Part shown: piece after piece, positions 1 through 8,708 of the stretch
Numbering within the stretch: the stretch's first letter is position 1
Layout of the letters: each line of letters opens with the position of its first letter
Source of the DNA: Bisbaumannia pacifica
GTDB taxonomy: Bacteria; Pseudomonadota; Gammaproteobacteria; Pseudomonadales; Halomonadaceae
Reading direction: 5' to 3'
Assembly: GCF_007989625.1 (NCBI RefSeq)
Contig: NZ_BJUK01000003.1
Span: 62,001-126,000, forward strand
Length of the DNA: 64,000 nt
Translations under genes and position numbers: made by a program
Notes under the pieces: model-generated
Databases searched by the model: none
What the model was told of the DNA's origin: nothing
The model's input: the letters and a program-made list of their open reading frames with translations, nothing else

Positions 1-354
1 CATCACCAGGATCGACTGGTTGCGCACCCGCTGGTAGGCGATCAGCCGGGGCACCCGGGGGTGCTCCACCTGCTCGAGCATAAAGGCCTCCTCCTCGAGG
101 CGTTCCTGGAGGTGGGCCGGCAAGGTGACGCGGCTGAACTTGAAGACGTACTGCTGGCCGAGGGCGGTGATCCCGGCGAAGACGAAGCCGTAGGCGCCCT
201 TTCCCACCAGCTCGATCTCCCGGTAGCCGAGCTGCTCGAGCTGGGTGCGGCAAAGGGCCACCCACTCACGCAGCTTGCGGGCATCGTCCTGGCTGAGCAG
301 GTAGATGGACTGCTCTTCGGGAATATAGAACTGCTGCAGGGGCGCCTGGCTCAT
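1..354 (-). CDS. Serine/threonine protein kinase-like protein (N-terminal part)
   Basis: The first 118 residues of a protein that runs off the left edge. A glycine-rich nucleotide loop (GKGAYGFVF, residues 51-59) is followed by a FKFSR segment whose K72 fits the ATP-anchoring lysine of protein kinases, and a Glu-rich helix at about 86-93 would supply the matching glutamate. The catalytic loop lies outside the window, so activity cannot be judged. The start is the ATG at 354, giving MSQAPLQQFYIPEE. It reads in the same direction as the 2-oxoacid dehydrogenase operon but is separated from it by about 300 bp. The kinase fold is a good call; the substrate is unknown. Confidence 0.75.
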   Translation of the reverse strand, partial: MSQAPLQQFYIPEEQSIYLLSQDDARKLREWVALCRTQLEQLGYREIELVGKGAYGFVFAGITALGQQYVFKFSRVTLPAHLQERLEEEAFMLEQVEHPRVPRLIAYQRVRNQSILVM

Positions 355-650
355 CGACTCTCCTGATTGGGGCCCCGGGACACCCGAGGTGGTATGCCGG
401 GGCTTTCCTGGGGGCAGGCGCTCCGGAAGGCCGGCTCCGCGCAAAGACGCTGTAAATCCATCCCTGGACGCTCGACTTTTTCCTGCGGCGCTTCGCTATC
501 CTGCTCCGCTTGCAGGGCCGGAGTAGTCCCTCCATGGCCTACCCGTGCGGAGACATGCTCCTCACCCCTGAAAAAGACGCTTTGCTCCGGCCTGCCCCCA
601 GCGCCCCTCACCATACGCCGGCGATAGCCCCGGGGCGCCGGGCACAGGTT
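355..650. other. Intergenic region without a supported gene
   Basis: This 296-bp stretch lies between the E2 gene and the kinase-like gene. Short open frames on both strands have no plausible start context or recognisable protein. GC-rich dyads follow the E2 stop codon but no T-tract is present, so no terminator is called. Confidence 0.6.
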
Positions 651-2303
651 CTACAACGCCAATAGCAGGCTCTCGGGATCCTCCAGATAGCCCTTCCAGG
701 CATTGGCGAAGCGGGCGATGGTACCGCCATCGATCAGCCGGTGGTCGCCGCACCAGGTGGCGGTCATGATCGCCCGGCGTACCACCTGGCCGTCGGCATC
801 GAAGCGCGGCAGCCACTGGGTCTTGCCGATGGCGACGATGGCCGCCTCCGGGGCATTGATGATCGGCACCGCATAGGTGCCGCCCAGGGCGCCGATATTG
901 GAGATGGTCACGGTGCCGCCGGTGAGGTCCGATGGCGCGACGCGCCCCTCCCGGGCCGCCTCGGTCAGGCGACTCACCTCGGCGGCGATCTCCAGCAGGC
1001 TGAGCCGCTCCACCCGCTTGACGTTGGGCACGATCAGGCCCGCCTTGCCATCCACCGCCATGCCCACGTTGACCTCGGGCAGGTAGTGGATCTCCGCGGC
1101 GGCCTCGTCCAGCCGGCTGTTGAGGATCGGGTACTCGAGCGCGGCCAGGGCCAGCGCCTTCATAAAGAAGGGCATCAGGGTCAGGCGCGCGCCGCGGGCC
1201 TCGGCCTTGACCTTGAGGCGCTCTCGCAGAGTCACCAGCTCGGTGACATCGAACTCGTCGCCATAGGCGAAATGGGGGATCGACTGGGCCGAGGCGACCA
1301 TGCGCTTGGCCATGGCCGCCTGGACGCCGCGCAGCGGCTCCACCCGGACTTCGCCCTGAGGCGCTCCACCGGCCCGGGCCGAGTCAGGCGTGGGACTCGG
1401 TTGCGACGCAGTGGCCGGCTCTTTCTCGCCACCCTGGGGCGACTCCAGATAGCGCAGTACATCCTCCTTGAGCACCCGCCCGTCCTTGCCGGAGCCGGGA
1501 ATCGTCGCCAGGGTCAGGCCGTGCTCGCGCACCAGGCGGCGCACCGCGGGACTGGCGGGGGTCCGCCCATAGGAGCCCTTTCCTTTCACTGGCTCCTGGG
1601 TCTCCTTGACGGGCGTCGGCTGCGCCGGGGCTGCCCCCCGAGCAGGAGCCGCGGCCTGGCGCTGGGCGGCGCCTTGGGCCGGCTGGGGAGACGCGGCCTC
1701 GGCCTCGCCGCCCTCCGGCAGGTAGGCGAATAGCGGCGTATGCACTCGGGCGCTCTCACCTTGGCCGTAGTGGAGCCGGGTCACCCGCCCCGCCTCCGGG
1801 GCGGTGATCTCGACCATCGCCTTGTCGGTCATCACGTCCACCACCGGCTGATCCTCGGCGACCGTCTCGCCCTCGGCGATGCGCCACTCGACGATCTCGC
1901 ACTCGACGATGCCTTCGCCGATATCCGGCAGGATAAAGTCCTTGCCGACGGCGGTCACCTCGCCGGCGCTGGCGGAGGGCTCGGGCGCCGCCTCACCGGG
2001 CTCGCTACCCGGGGCCTTGTCGGGCGGCGTCGCTGCCACCTTGCCCTGGTCGTCGTCCTCCGCCTCGCCCTCGGCAACCAGGGCGAACAGCGGCGCATGC
2101 ACCCTGGCGATCTCTCCCTCTTGGTAATAGAGCCGGGTCACCTTGCCCGCATAGGGGGCGGGAATCTCCACCAGGGCCTTGTCGGTCATCACCTCGGCCA
2201 CCGGCTGATCCTCGCTGATGGTCTCGCCCTCGCTGACCAGCCACTTAACCACCTCGCACTCCACGATACCTTCGCCGATATCGGGCAGCATAAAATCGCT
2301 CAT
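651..2303 (-). CDS. bkdB: Dihydrolipoamide acyltransferase (E2) of a branched-chain 2-oxoacid dehydrogenase complex
   Basis: Core E2 subunit that transfers the acyl group from E1 through lipoyl-lysine to CoA. The 550-residue protein has two lipoyl domains, each with an MTDKA motif (K42 and K161), joined by Ala/Pro-rich linkers. A peripheral-subunit-binding domain follows at about 248-286, then a catalytic domain from about 320 with the HRLIDGG active-site motif near the C-terminus. It is the last gene of the E1 alpha-E1 beta-E2 operon, 23 bp after E1 beta. Branched-chain specificity is inferred from the E1 alpha partner. Two lipoyl domains are more than the single one common in bacterial BkdB. 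No E3 gene is seen here. Confidence 0.88.
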   Translation of the reverse strand: MSDFMLPDIGEGIVECEVVKWLVSEGETISEDQPVAEVMTDKALVEIPAPYAGKVTRLYYQEGEIARVHAPLFALVAEGEAEDDDQGKVAATPPDKAPGSEPGEAAPEPSASAGEVTAVGKDFILPDIGEGIVECEIVEWRIAEGETVAEDQPVVDVMTDKAMVEITAPEAGRVTRLHYGQGESARVHTPLFAYLPEGGEAEAASPQPAQGAAQRQAAAPARGAAPAQPTPVKETQEPVKGKGSYGRTPASPAVRRLVREHGLTLATIPGSGKDGRVLKEDVLRYLESPQGGEKEPATASQPSPTPDSARAGGAPQGEVRVEPLRGVQAAMAKRMVASAQSIPHFAYGDEFDVTELVTLRERLKVKAEARGARLTLMPFFMKALALAALEYPILNSRLDEAAAEIHYLPEVNVGMAVDGKAGLIVPNVKRVERLSLLEIAAEVSRLTEAAREGRVAPSDLTGGTVTISNIGALGGTYAVPIINAPEAAIVAIGKTQWLPRFDADGQVVRRAIMTATWCGDHRLIDGGTIARFANAWKGYLEDPESLLLAL

Positions 2304-2326
2304 TGTCGCTCTCCTCGAATATCGGC

Positions 2327-3304
2327 CTAGAAGTCGATGCTGGCCTTGATGGCCTCGACGATCTTCAGGTGATTGGGCAGGTACTCCTTCTCCAGGGTCA
2401 GGGGGAAGGGAGTATCCAGGCCGGTCACCCGCTGGATCGGCGACTCCAGGTAGAGGAAGCAGCGCTCGGCGATGGTGGCGGCGATCTCGCCGGCGAAGCC
2501 GCCGGTCAGCGGCGCCTCGTGGCTGATTACCAGGCGCCCGGTCTTGAGCACCGACTGGGCCACGGTCTCGACGTCCCAGGGCAGGATACTACGCAGGTCG
2601 ATCACCTCGCAGGAGATGCCCTCCTTCTCGGCCAGCTCGGCGGCCTTCTCGGTGACCTCCACCTGGGCACCCCAGGCCAGTAGGGTCACGTCGCTGCCCT
2701 CCTTGATCACCTCGGCCTCACCCAGGGGCAACTGATAGTCCGCCTCGGGCACCTCGCCGGTGGAGGCGCGGTAGAGCCGCTTGGGCTCGAAGAACAGCAC
2801 CGGGTCGGGGTCGCGGATCGCCGCCAGCAGCAGGCCCTTGGCCTGATGGGGGTTGCGCGGGACGACGATCTTCAGGCCCGGGGTATGGGCGAAATAGGCC
2901 TCCGGTGACTGGGAGTGGTAGAGCCCCCCGGAGATACCGCCGCCATAGGGGGCGCGTATGGTCAGGCCGCCCACCTCGAAGAGACTGCCGGAGCGGTAGC
3001 GGAACTTGGCGGACTCGTTAACGATCTGGTCGAAGGCCGGGAAGATGTAGTCGGCGAACTGGATCTCCGCCACCGGCTTGTGGCCCTGGGCCGCCAGGCC
3101 GTTGGCGAAGCCGATGATGCCCTGCTCCACCAGGGGGGTGTTGAAGCAGCGCTCGCGGCCATACTTCTCCTGGAGGTGGCTGGTGGCGCGGAAGACGCCG
3201 CCGAAGCCGCCCACGTCCTCGCCGAAGCAGAGCACCCGCGGGTCGCTCTCCATGGCGATATCCAAAGCGTTATTGATCGCCTGCAAGAGGTTCATGGTCG
3301 GCAT
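2327..3304 (-). CDS. bkdA2: Branched-chain 2-oxoacid dehydrogenase E1 component, beta subunit
   Basis: Beta half of the thiamine-diphosphate E1 heterotetramer, which decarboxylates branched 2-oxoacids from Val, Leu and Ile. The 325-residue protein has the transketolase-type pyrimidine-binding fold ([14 protein letters not shown] near the N-terminus, [12 protein letters not shown], then the [18 protein letters not shown] segment) and ends in the transketolase C-terminal domain. I chose the ATG at 3304 because GGAGG lies 8 bases upstream, inside the end of E1 alpha; an in-frame ATG at 3295 is an alternative. The start is one base after the E1 alpha stop codon, so translation is probably coupled. 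Confidence 0.9.
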   Translation of the reverse strand: MPTMNLLQAINNALDIAMESDPRVLCFGEDVGGFGGVFRATSHLQEKYGRERCFNTPLVEQGIIGFANGLAAQGHKPVAEIQFADYIFPAFDQIVNESAKFRYRSGSLFEVGGLTIRAPYGGGISGGLYHSQSPEAYFAHTPGLKIVVPRNPHQAKGLLLAAIRDPDPVLFFEPKRLYRASTGEVPEADYQLPLGEAEVIKEGSDVTLLAWGAQVEVTEKAAELAEKEGISCEVIDLRSILPWDVETVAQSVLKTGRLVISHEAPLTGGFAGEIAATIAERCFLYLESPIQRVTGLDTPFPLTLEKEYLPNHLKIVEAIKASIDF

Positions 3305-3305
3305 C

Positions 3306-4496
3306 TCAGGCTCCTCCCTGGTCGAGGCCCGGGGCACTCTTGGGATAGGCCTCCGGATGGCGGCGCACATGGGCCTCCAGGGCGTCGAGCTGCTCCTGGA
3401 GACGCGCCGGCACCTCGGCGTAAACGTCCTCGACCAGGCTCGCCAGGGGCGGCGGCGGGCGCTTCTCGGCGCGCTTCATGGTCTCCAGCACCTCACGACG
3501 CAGCTGCTCCTGGAGGGTCTTCTCCTCGTCATCGCTCCACCACTCCTGGGCCAGCATCCACAGGCGCATGCGATTGACCGGGTCCTTCTCCCGCCATAGC
3601 GCCTCCTCCTTCTTGCTGCGATAGCCGGAGGGATCATCGGAAGAAGAGTGGGCCGCCAGTCGATAGGTCATCGCTTCGATCAGCACCGGCTGGTTGTGCT
3701 CCACGGCAATGCGCCGCGCCTCGCGGGTGGCGGCGTAGACCGCCAGCACGTCGTTACCGTCGACGCGGATCACGTGCATCTTGTAGCCGAAGGCCCGGGG
3801 CGCCACCCCGTCGGCGGCGAACTGCTCCACCGAGGGGGTGGAGATGGCATAGCCGTTGTTGCGGCAGAAGAAGATCACCGGCGCCCGGTGCACCGCGGCC
3901 ATGTTGAGGGCGGCGTGGAAGTCGCCCTCGGAGGCGGCCCCCTCGCCGAAGTAGGTGATGGTGCAGCGGCCCTGGCCGTCGAGCTTCTGGCCATAGGCGT
4001 AGCCGGCAGCCTGGGGAATCTGGGTGGCCAGGGGCGAGGAGATGGTCATGTAGTGGAGCTTGGCGCTGCCGTAGTGGATCGGCATCTGGCGCCCCTTGCC
4101 GTAATCCTCGGCGTTGCCGAACAGCTGGTTCATGAACTCGTCGATACCGAAGCCGCGGTAGGCCAGGGCGCCCTGCTCCCGGTACTGGGCCATGATCATG
4201 TCGTCGTCATCGAGGGCCGCGGCGCTACCGATTACCGCCGCCTCCTCCCCGGTGCACTGCATATAGAAGGAGAGTCGCCCCTGGCGCTGGGCCGCCAGCA
4301 TGCGTTCGTCGAGCACCCGGATCAGCACCATGGTGTGGTAGATGCGGCGGGCGGTCTCGCGGCCGAGCTCCGGGGCCCGGGCGCCCTCGAAGAGGGTGCC
4401 GTCCTGCTGGAGCAGCGCGAAGGTGGCGATATGGAATTCATCGCCATCCATAAAGCGCGGCTCATGGATGACCTGGGAAGCTGTTGTTGTGGTCAT
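3306..4496 (-). CDS. bkdA1: Branched-chain 2-oxoacid dehydrogenase E1 component, alpha subunit
   Basis: Alpha half of E1 (396 residues). The thiamine-diphosphate motif starts at G184 ([15 protein letters not shown]) and closes at N213-N214. The phosphorylation-loop region [11 protein letters not shown] (283-293) is the hallmark that separates branched-chain E1 alpha from pyruvate dehydrogenase E1 alpha. The long N-terminal extension before the catalytic domain is also typical of the branched-chain enzyme. It is the first gene of the operon, and a palindromic site lies about 120 bp upstream. The role would be degradation of branched-chain amino acids and supply of branched acyl-CoAs. Confidence 0.9.
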   Translation of the reverse strand: MTTTTASQVIHEPRFMDGDEFHIATFALLQQDGTLFEGARAPELGRETARRIYHTMVLIRVLDERMLAAQRQGRLSFYMQCTGEEAAVIGSAAALDDDDMIMAQYREQGALAYRGFGIDEFMNQLFGNAEDYGKGRQMPIHYGSAKLHYMTISSPLATQIPQAAGYAYGQKLDGQGRCTITYFGEGAASEGDFHAALNMAAVHRAPVIFFCRNNGYAISTPSVEQFAADGVAPRAFGYKMHVIRVDGNDVLAVYAATREARRIAVEHNQPVLIEAMTYRLAAHSSSDDPSGYRSKKEEALWREKDPVNRMRLWMLAQEWWSDDEEKTLQEQLRREVLETMKRAEKRPPPPLASLVEDVYAEVPARLQEQLDALEAHVRRHPEAYPKSAPGLDQGGA

Positions 4497-4612
4497 GATC
4501 CTCTTCCTTGGGTAGTGGTGAGGAATCTCTCGCCCCTTGTGAGGGCAAGTGTCATCTCTACTCTAGTCAGCCGCCAGCGATTCGCTCCAGCGCTGGATCA
4601 ACGACGCCGCAG

Positions 4613-4628
4613 TTGACGTTAACGTTAA
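4613..4628. promoter_or_regulatory. Palindromic operator candidate (LiuR/MerR-like) before the bkd operon
   Basis: TTGACGTTAACGTTAA is palindromic at 14 of 16 positions and sits between the divergently placed bkd operon start and the end of yehW. ACGT-containing palindromes of this style are known for LiuR, a MerR-family regulator of branched-chain amino-acid catabolism. Position and partner genes fit; the regulator is not in the window. Confidence 0.45.
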
Positions 4629-4693
4629 GATAACCAGCCGAAGTCGCCCCTGCCAAGGAAATTTTCTGGGATATCGACCAAATGCCAGTAGAT

Positions 4694-5443
4694 TCAGCCC
4701 CGGCGCGGGGTGACCGCTTCGAAGAGACTATCGAGGGTCAGGGCCAGGACACCGATCAGCAGCGCCCCCTGGAGGATATAGGCACTATTGCCGTTGACGA
4801 TACCGGCGATGATGGGGTCGCCCAGGGTCTTGGCACCGATGGTGGAGCCGATGGCGGCGGTGGCGATACCCACCGTCACCGAGGTGCGGATGCCGGCCAG
4901 CATCACCGGCGCCGCCAGGGGCAACTCCAGGCGCCAGAGGATCTGACCCGGGGACATGCCCATGCCACGGGCCGCCTCGCGCACCGCGGGGTCGATCCCC
5001 TCGATGCCGGCCAGGCCGTTGCGTAGGATCGGCAGTAGCCCATAGAGTACCAGGGCCACCACCGTGGGCAGGGCGCCAAAGCCCAGGCTCGGCACCGCCA
5101 GGGCCAGCACCGCCACCGGCGGGAAGGTCTGGCCCATGGCGGCGAGCTGGCTGGCCAAGGGCAGGAAGTCGCGCCCCCAGGGACGTGTCACCGCCAGGGC
5201 CGCCCCCACCCCTAGCAGGATCGCCAGCCCCGAGGCCACCCCGACCAGGGCCAGGTGATTGAGCAGCAGGACGGCGAAGTCGTCACGGGGGTAGATCACC
5301 TCCCGGGCCTCCGGGGCCAGCCAACGAAACCAGGCCTCGGCCCGGGGCAGCCAGGTCAGCAGGCCCACCAGCCCCGCCCCCCATAGCAGGGGCACCAGGC
5401 CGCGACCGTAGCGGCTCAGGGAAGGCGCCAGCCCGGCGATCAT
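4694..5443 (-). CDS. yehW: Osmoprotectant ABC transporter permease (YehW type)
   Basis: Membrane permease of 249 residues with about six hydrophobic segments and the conserved loop EAARGMGMSPGQILWRLELP that contacts the ATPase (EAA motif). The start ATG at 5443 overlaps the stop of yehX (ATGA), so the two are translationally coupled; a longer reading frame upstream lies inside yehX and is rejected. Order, sizes and pairing with a second, longer permease match the E. coli yehZYXW (osmF) system for glycine-betaine-like compounds. It is the last gene of the operon. Confidence 0.88.
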   Translation of the reverse strand: MIAGLAPSLSRYGRGLVPLLWGAGLVGLLTWLPRAEAWFRWLAPEAREVIYPRDDFAVLLLNHLALVGVASGLAILLGVGAALAVTRPWGRDFLPLASQLAAMGQTFPPVAVLALAVPSLGFGALPTVVALVLYGLLPILRNGLAGIEGIDPAVREAARGMGMSPGQILWRLELPLAAPVMLAGIRTSVTVGIATAAIGSTIGAKTLGDPIIAGIVNGNSAYILQGALLIGVLALTLDSLFEAVTPRRG

Positions 5444-6393
5444 ATGCCGGCCCTCATCAGGTCGCTGAGATGCAGGCTGCCGCACACCCGGCCCCTTCCA
5501 TCCACTACCGCCAGGCACTCGACCCGATGCCAGAGCATCACCGACAGGGCCAGGCGCAGGTCCTCGTCGGGCGCGACGGCGGGCTCCACCGGCAGACCGG
5601 CGTCGACGCGACGCATCAGCCGTGCCACCGGGGTCAGGGCCGCGCGCTTGAGGCCGCGATCGCGGCCACCCAGCAAGGAGGTCACGAAGTCATCCGCCGG
5701 TGCCGCCAGCAGTTCATCGGGGCTACCCTGCTGGACGATGCGCCCGGCACGCATTACCACCAGGCGATCGGCCAGCTTCAGGGCCTCGTCCATGTCGTGG
5801 GTGACGAAGACGATGGTCTTGCGGATGCGCCCCTGCAGGCGCCGCAGCTCCTCCTGGAGACTCTCCCGGGTGATGGGGTCCAGGGCCCCGAAGGGCTCGT
5901 CCATCAGCAGGATCTCCGGGTCGGCGGCCAGGGCCCGGGCCACCCCGACCCGCTGGGCCTGGCCGCCGGAGAGCTGGGCCGGGTACTTGTCGGCGAACTC
6001 GCTCGGTGCCAGCCCCAGCAGGTCCATCAACTCCTCGACCCGTTCGCGGGTGCGCGCCCGGGACCACTTCAGCAGCCCCGGCACCAGGGCGATATTGCGT
6101 GCCACCGTCCAGTGAGGAAACAGCCCGGTGCTCTGGATGGCGTAGCCGATGCGTCGACGCAGCCGCTGCGGGTCGATCTCGCGGATCGGTTGGCCGTCGA
6201 TATGGATCTCACCGTCGCTGTGCTCGATCAGCCGGTTGATCATGCGCAGGGTGGTGGACTTGCCGCAGCCGGAGGTCCCCACCAGCACGCAGAACTCCCC
6301 CGCGGCGATATCCAGGGAGATGGCGTCCACGGCGGTCTCGGCGCCGAAGCGCTTGGTGACCGCCTTGAGGGCGATACGCGGCGTCTCGCTCAT
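5440..6393 (-). CDS. yehX: Osmoprotectant ABC transporter ATP-binding protein (YehX type)
   Basis: ATPase subunit of 317 residues. It has Walker A GTSGCGKST (39-47), the LSGGQAQR signature, Walker B with EILLMDEPFGALDP and the switch His in VTHD. The C-terminal 80 residues resemble the CBS-type regulatory region of the OpuA/ProV/YehX group. The ATG at 6393 overlaps the stop of a preceding mini-ORF by ATGA. The inferred ancestral neighbour is yehY; the two are now separated by about 200 bp of duplicated yehY tail sequence. Confidence 0.9.
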   Translation of the reverse strand: MSETPRIALKAVTKRFGAETAVDAISLDIAAGEFCVLVGTSGCGKSTTLRMINRLIEHSDGEIHIDGQPIREIDPQRLRRRIGYAIQSTGLFPHWTVARNIALVPGLLKWSRARTRERVEELMDLLGLAPSEFADKYPAQLSGGQAQRVGVARALAADPEILLMDEPFGALDPITRESLQEELRRLQGRIRKTIVFVTHDMDEALKLADRLVVMRAGRIVQQGSPDELLAAPADDFVTSLLGGRDRGLKRAALTPVARLMRRVDAGLPVEPAVAPDEDLRLALSVMLWHRVECLAVVDGRGRVCGSLHLSDLMRAGI

Positions 6394-6521
6394 CGGGCCT
6401 CCCGGCTACGCGGAAGGCGGGTATCAGGCGCCAGGGCGCTGGGCTGGATGCTGGTCATCGGCTCCCGGCTACGCGGAAGGCGGGTATTAGGCGCCAGGGC
6501 GCTGGGCTGGATGCTGGTCAT
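6390..6521 (-). CDS. Mini-ORF made of two degenerate copies of the yehY tail
   Basis: A 43-codon frame begins at the ATG at 6521, which overlaps the stop of the preceding mini-ORF, and ends in a TGA that overlaps the yehX ATG. It contains MTSIQPSALAPNTRLPRS and a near-repeat of it (PDT for PNT). A 2-bp deletion in the first copy removes its own stop and fuses the two. Function is unlikely at the protein level; reading through it may keep ribosomes moving from yehY into yehX. Whether it is translated is not known. Confidence 0.35.
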   Translation of the reverse strand: MTSIQPSALAPNTRLPRSREPMTSIQPSALAPDTRLPRSREAR

Positions 6522-6650
6522 CGGGCCTCCCGGCTGGGTTGACGACGCGGACGACGCGTGTGAGGCGCCAGGGCGCTGAGCAGGGCATGGGTCATCGGGC
6601 CTCCCGGCCGGGTTGACGACGGGTGAGTCGTGCCAGGGCGCTAAGCAGGC
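6391..6650 (-). repeat. Tandem array of yehY 3-prime-end copies at the yehY/yehX junction
   Basis: Four related units of 65, 63, 74 and about 60 bp start at 6391, 6456, 6519 and 6593. The last is the genuine end of yehY. All share the block catcgggcctcccgg (shortened by 2 bp in the second unit) and the block gccagggcgct. Each unit starts with the overlapping stop/start tetranucleotide ATGA on the minus strand. The two units nearest yehX are most alike; the third resembles yehY itself most (it encodes LLSALA...TRR...REAR as yehY does). Confidence 0.9.
6518..6595 (-). CDS. Mini-ORF copy of the yehY C-terminus
   Basis: A 25-residue frame starting at the ATG at 6595, which overlaps the yehY stop, and ending in a TGA that overlaps the next mini-ORF start. 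It reads MTHALLSALAPHTRRP and ends QPSREAR, against LLSALARLTRRQPGREAR at the end of YehY, so it is a diverged in-frame duplicate. Coding potential is real but a function is doubtful. Confidence 0.35.
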   Translation of the reverse strand: MTHALLSALAPHTRRPRRQPSREAR

Positions 6651-7761
6651 TATCGGCGGCCACCGCCAGGGCCAGGATCGGCAGGGCCCCCAGCAGCACC
6701 AGATCCATGGCGGCCTGGCCCAGTCCCTGGAAGATAAAGGTACCCAGGCCGCCGGCGCCGATCAGCGCGGCCACGGCGGCCAGCCCCACCGCCTGGACGG
6801 TGGTAATGCGGATGCCCTCGAGGATCACCGGGGCGGCGAGTGGCAGGCGCACCCGCCAGAAGACCTGGGCCGGGCTCATGCCCATGCCTCGGGCCGCCTC
6901 GACGACGCGCGGGTCCACCCCATCGAGGGCCACCACGCTGTTGCGAGTCATGGGCAGCAGGCTATAGCCCACCAGGGCGATCAACGCCGGCGCCCAGCCG
7001 ATGCCCTGCACGCCCAGCTCGCCCAGCCAGGCGTAACGGGCGGCGAGCCAGGCCAAGGGAGCCAACAGCAGGCCGAAGAGCGCTAGGCTGGGAATGGTCT
7101 GGATCAGGCTGAGCAGGGCGAAACCGCCACGCCGCAGGCTCGGGAAGCGGCGCATGGCCAGGGCCAGGGCGAAGGCCAGCAAGAGGCTGAGGCCCACCGC
7201 CGCCGACACCAGCAGCAGGTGATAGCGCAGGGCCGCATGGAAGGCGTCGCTGCGGCTGGCATACTCGCGTATCAGCGCCAGGCTCTCCAGATGGCCCTGA
7301 GTCAAGGCCAGCCCCAGCGAGAGCAACGGCAGCAGGACCAGCCAGAGGCCGTGCCTAAGGCGGGCATGTAGCTCCACCCAGCACATCAGCAGCAGGAAGA
7401 GCAGGACCCAGAAGCCGGCGCCCAGGGTCACCCGGGCCTGGGACGAGGCGTCCGGCACGCGGCTCGCCGCGAAGGCGGCCAGGACCCAGGGCAGCAATGC
7501 CAGGGCCGCCACCACCACCACCCTAGCCAGGACCAGGGCTCGCGCCGAGCCACGCCAGGCGAACGCCATCACTAGCAACGGGAAGGCCCAGACCGATGCC
7601 GACCAGGGACCCAGCCAGGCCCAGAGGCTGACGCCCTCTCCGGGCAGGATGCGGTTGGGGGCGACGCTGGCCAGGTCGAGGGTCAACAGCGCGGCCAACA
7701 GGGCCAGGCCGAGGACCAGCAGCACCCGGTTGGCCGCGCGGGATGAGGAGTGCACCGCCAC
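6592..7761 (-). CDS. yehY: Osmoprotectant ABC transporter permease, long form (YehY type)
   Basis: Permease of 389 residues, the length expected for YehY (about 385). Several hydrophobic segments occur in the first 170 residues, before the canonical permease domain. The coupling loop EAARGMGMSPAQVFWRVRLP is nearly identical to that of YehW. The start codon is GTG at 7761, directly after the osmF stop; a second GTG two codons later is possible. The last 20 codons have been duplicated three times downstream. Confidence 0.87.
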   Translation of the reverse strand: MAVHSSSRAANRVLLVLGLALLAALLTLDLASVAPNRILPGEGVSLWAWLGPWSASVWAFPLLVMAFAWRGSARALVLARVVVVAALALLPWVLAAFAASRVPDASSQARVTLGAGFWVLLFLLLMCWVELHARLRHGLWLVLLPLLSLGLALTQGHLESLALIREYASRSDAFHAALRYHLLLVSAAVGLSLLLAFALALAMRRFPSLRRGGFALLSLIQTIPSLALFGLLLAPLAWLAARYAWLGELGVQGIGWAPALIALVGYSLLPMTRNSVVALDGVDPRVVEAARGMGMSPAQVFWRVRLPLAAPVILEGIRITTVQAVGLAAVAALIGAGGLGTFIFQGLGQAAMDLVLLGALPILALAVAADSLLSALARLTRRQPGREAR

Positions 7762-8664
7762 TTAGTCGGCGAGGCCGTCCAGGAAGTCTCCGACCACGGC
7801 GGCCGGGTCGGCGCCATTGACCGCCACCTCGCCGTTGAGGCGCTGCAGGGTCTCGAGGTCCAGGGCCTCGAAGACCGGCCCCAGCAGGGTCTCGATCTCG
7901 GGGTAGGCGTCCAGCACCTCGGCACGCACCACCGGCGCCGGCTGGTAGACCGGTTGCACCCCCAGGGTATCCTCCAGCACCACCAGGTCCAGGGCCTGGA
8001 GGCCGCCATCGGTGCCATAGGTCATGGCGGCATTGACGCCATTGGTGCCGAGCGCGGCGGCACGCATGGTGGCGGCGGTATTGCCGCCGGAGAGCACCAC
8101 CAGTTGATCGGAGTCGAGGCTGAAGCCGTAGGCTGCCTGGAAGGCCGGCAGGGCCGCCTCCGACTCCACGAACTCGGCGCTGCCGGCGAAGATGAAATCG
8201 CCCCCCTCGGCCAGGTAATCCGCCAGGTCTTCGAGGCTGGTCAGCCCCGCTTCCCGGGCCAAGTCGCCGCGCACGCTGATCGCCCAGGTGTTGTTGGCCG
8301 AGGCCGGGGCGAGCCACACCAGGTCGTTGGCCTCCCGGTCGCGCTCGCGCACCGTCTCGTAAGCCGCCTCGGCGTCTTTCCATACCGGGCTGTCGGCCAT
8401 ATCGAAGAAGAAGGCGCCATTGCCGGTGTACTCCGGGTAGATATCGATCTCGCCGGCGCGAATCGCCTCGCGCACGATGCTGGTGCCACCCAGTTGCAGG
8501 CGACGCTGCACCTCGACCCCGCCCTGCTCCAGGGTCTGGGCGATCATCTCGCCGAGTACCGAGCCCTCGGTATCGATCTTCGAGGAGACGACGACCTGGG
8601 CCTGGGCGGCGCCGGTCCCGAGGAGGGTGGCGAGGGCGGCGATGGCGATCAGCGGCTGGTTCAT
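7762..8664 (-). CDS. osmF: Osmoprotectant ABC transporter periplasmic binding protein
   Basis: Substrate-binding protein of 300 residues, first gene of the operon. A signal peptide with cleavage after about residue 22 (GTGAAQA) exports it to the periplasm. The mature part has the QLGGTSIVREA and IYPEYTG motifs typical of the OpuC/ProX/OsmF group, whose ligands are quaternary ammonium compounds. Only 44 bp separate it from the divergent DUF1853 gene, so both promoters must lie in that short gap or inside the genes. The ligand is inferred from family and gene order. Confidence 0.88.
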   Translation of the reverse strand: MNQPLIAIAALATLLGTGAAQAQVVVSSKIDTEGSVLGEMIAQTLEQGGVEVQRRLQLGGTSIVREAIRAGEIDIYPEYTGNGAFFFDMADSPVWKDAEAAYETVRERDREANDLVWLAPASANNTWAISVRGDLAREAGLTSLEDLADYLAEGGDFIFAGSAEFVESEAALPAFQAAYGFSLDSDQLVVLSGGNTAATMRAAALGTNGVNAAMTYGTDGGLQALDLVVLEDTLGVQPVYQPAPVVRAEVLDAYPEIETLLGPVFEALDLETLQRLNGEVAVNGADPAAVVGDFLDGLAD

Positions 8665-8708
8665 GACGCGATTTCCGTGCAGGGCAAGTGTGGTTCCAGT
8701 ATAAGGAA

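Noticed and set aside
6391-6650. Possible CRISPR array or intergenic palindromic element
   Set aside because: Units are contiguous without spacers, differ in length, and translate as copies of the YehY C-terminus, so they are tail duplications.
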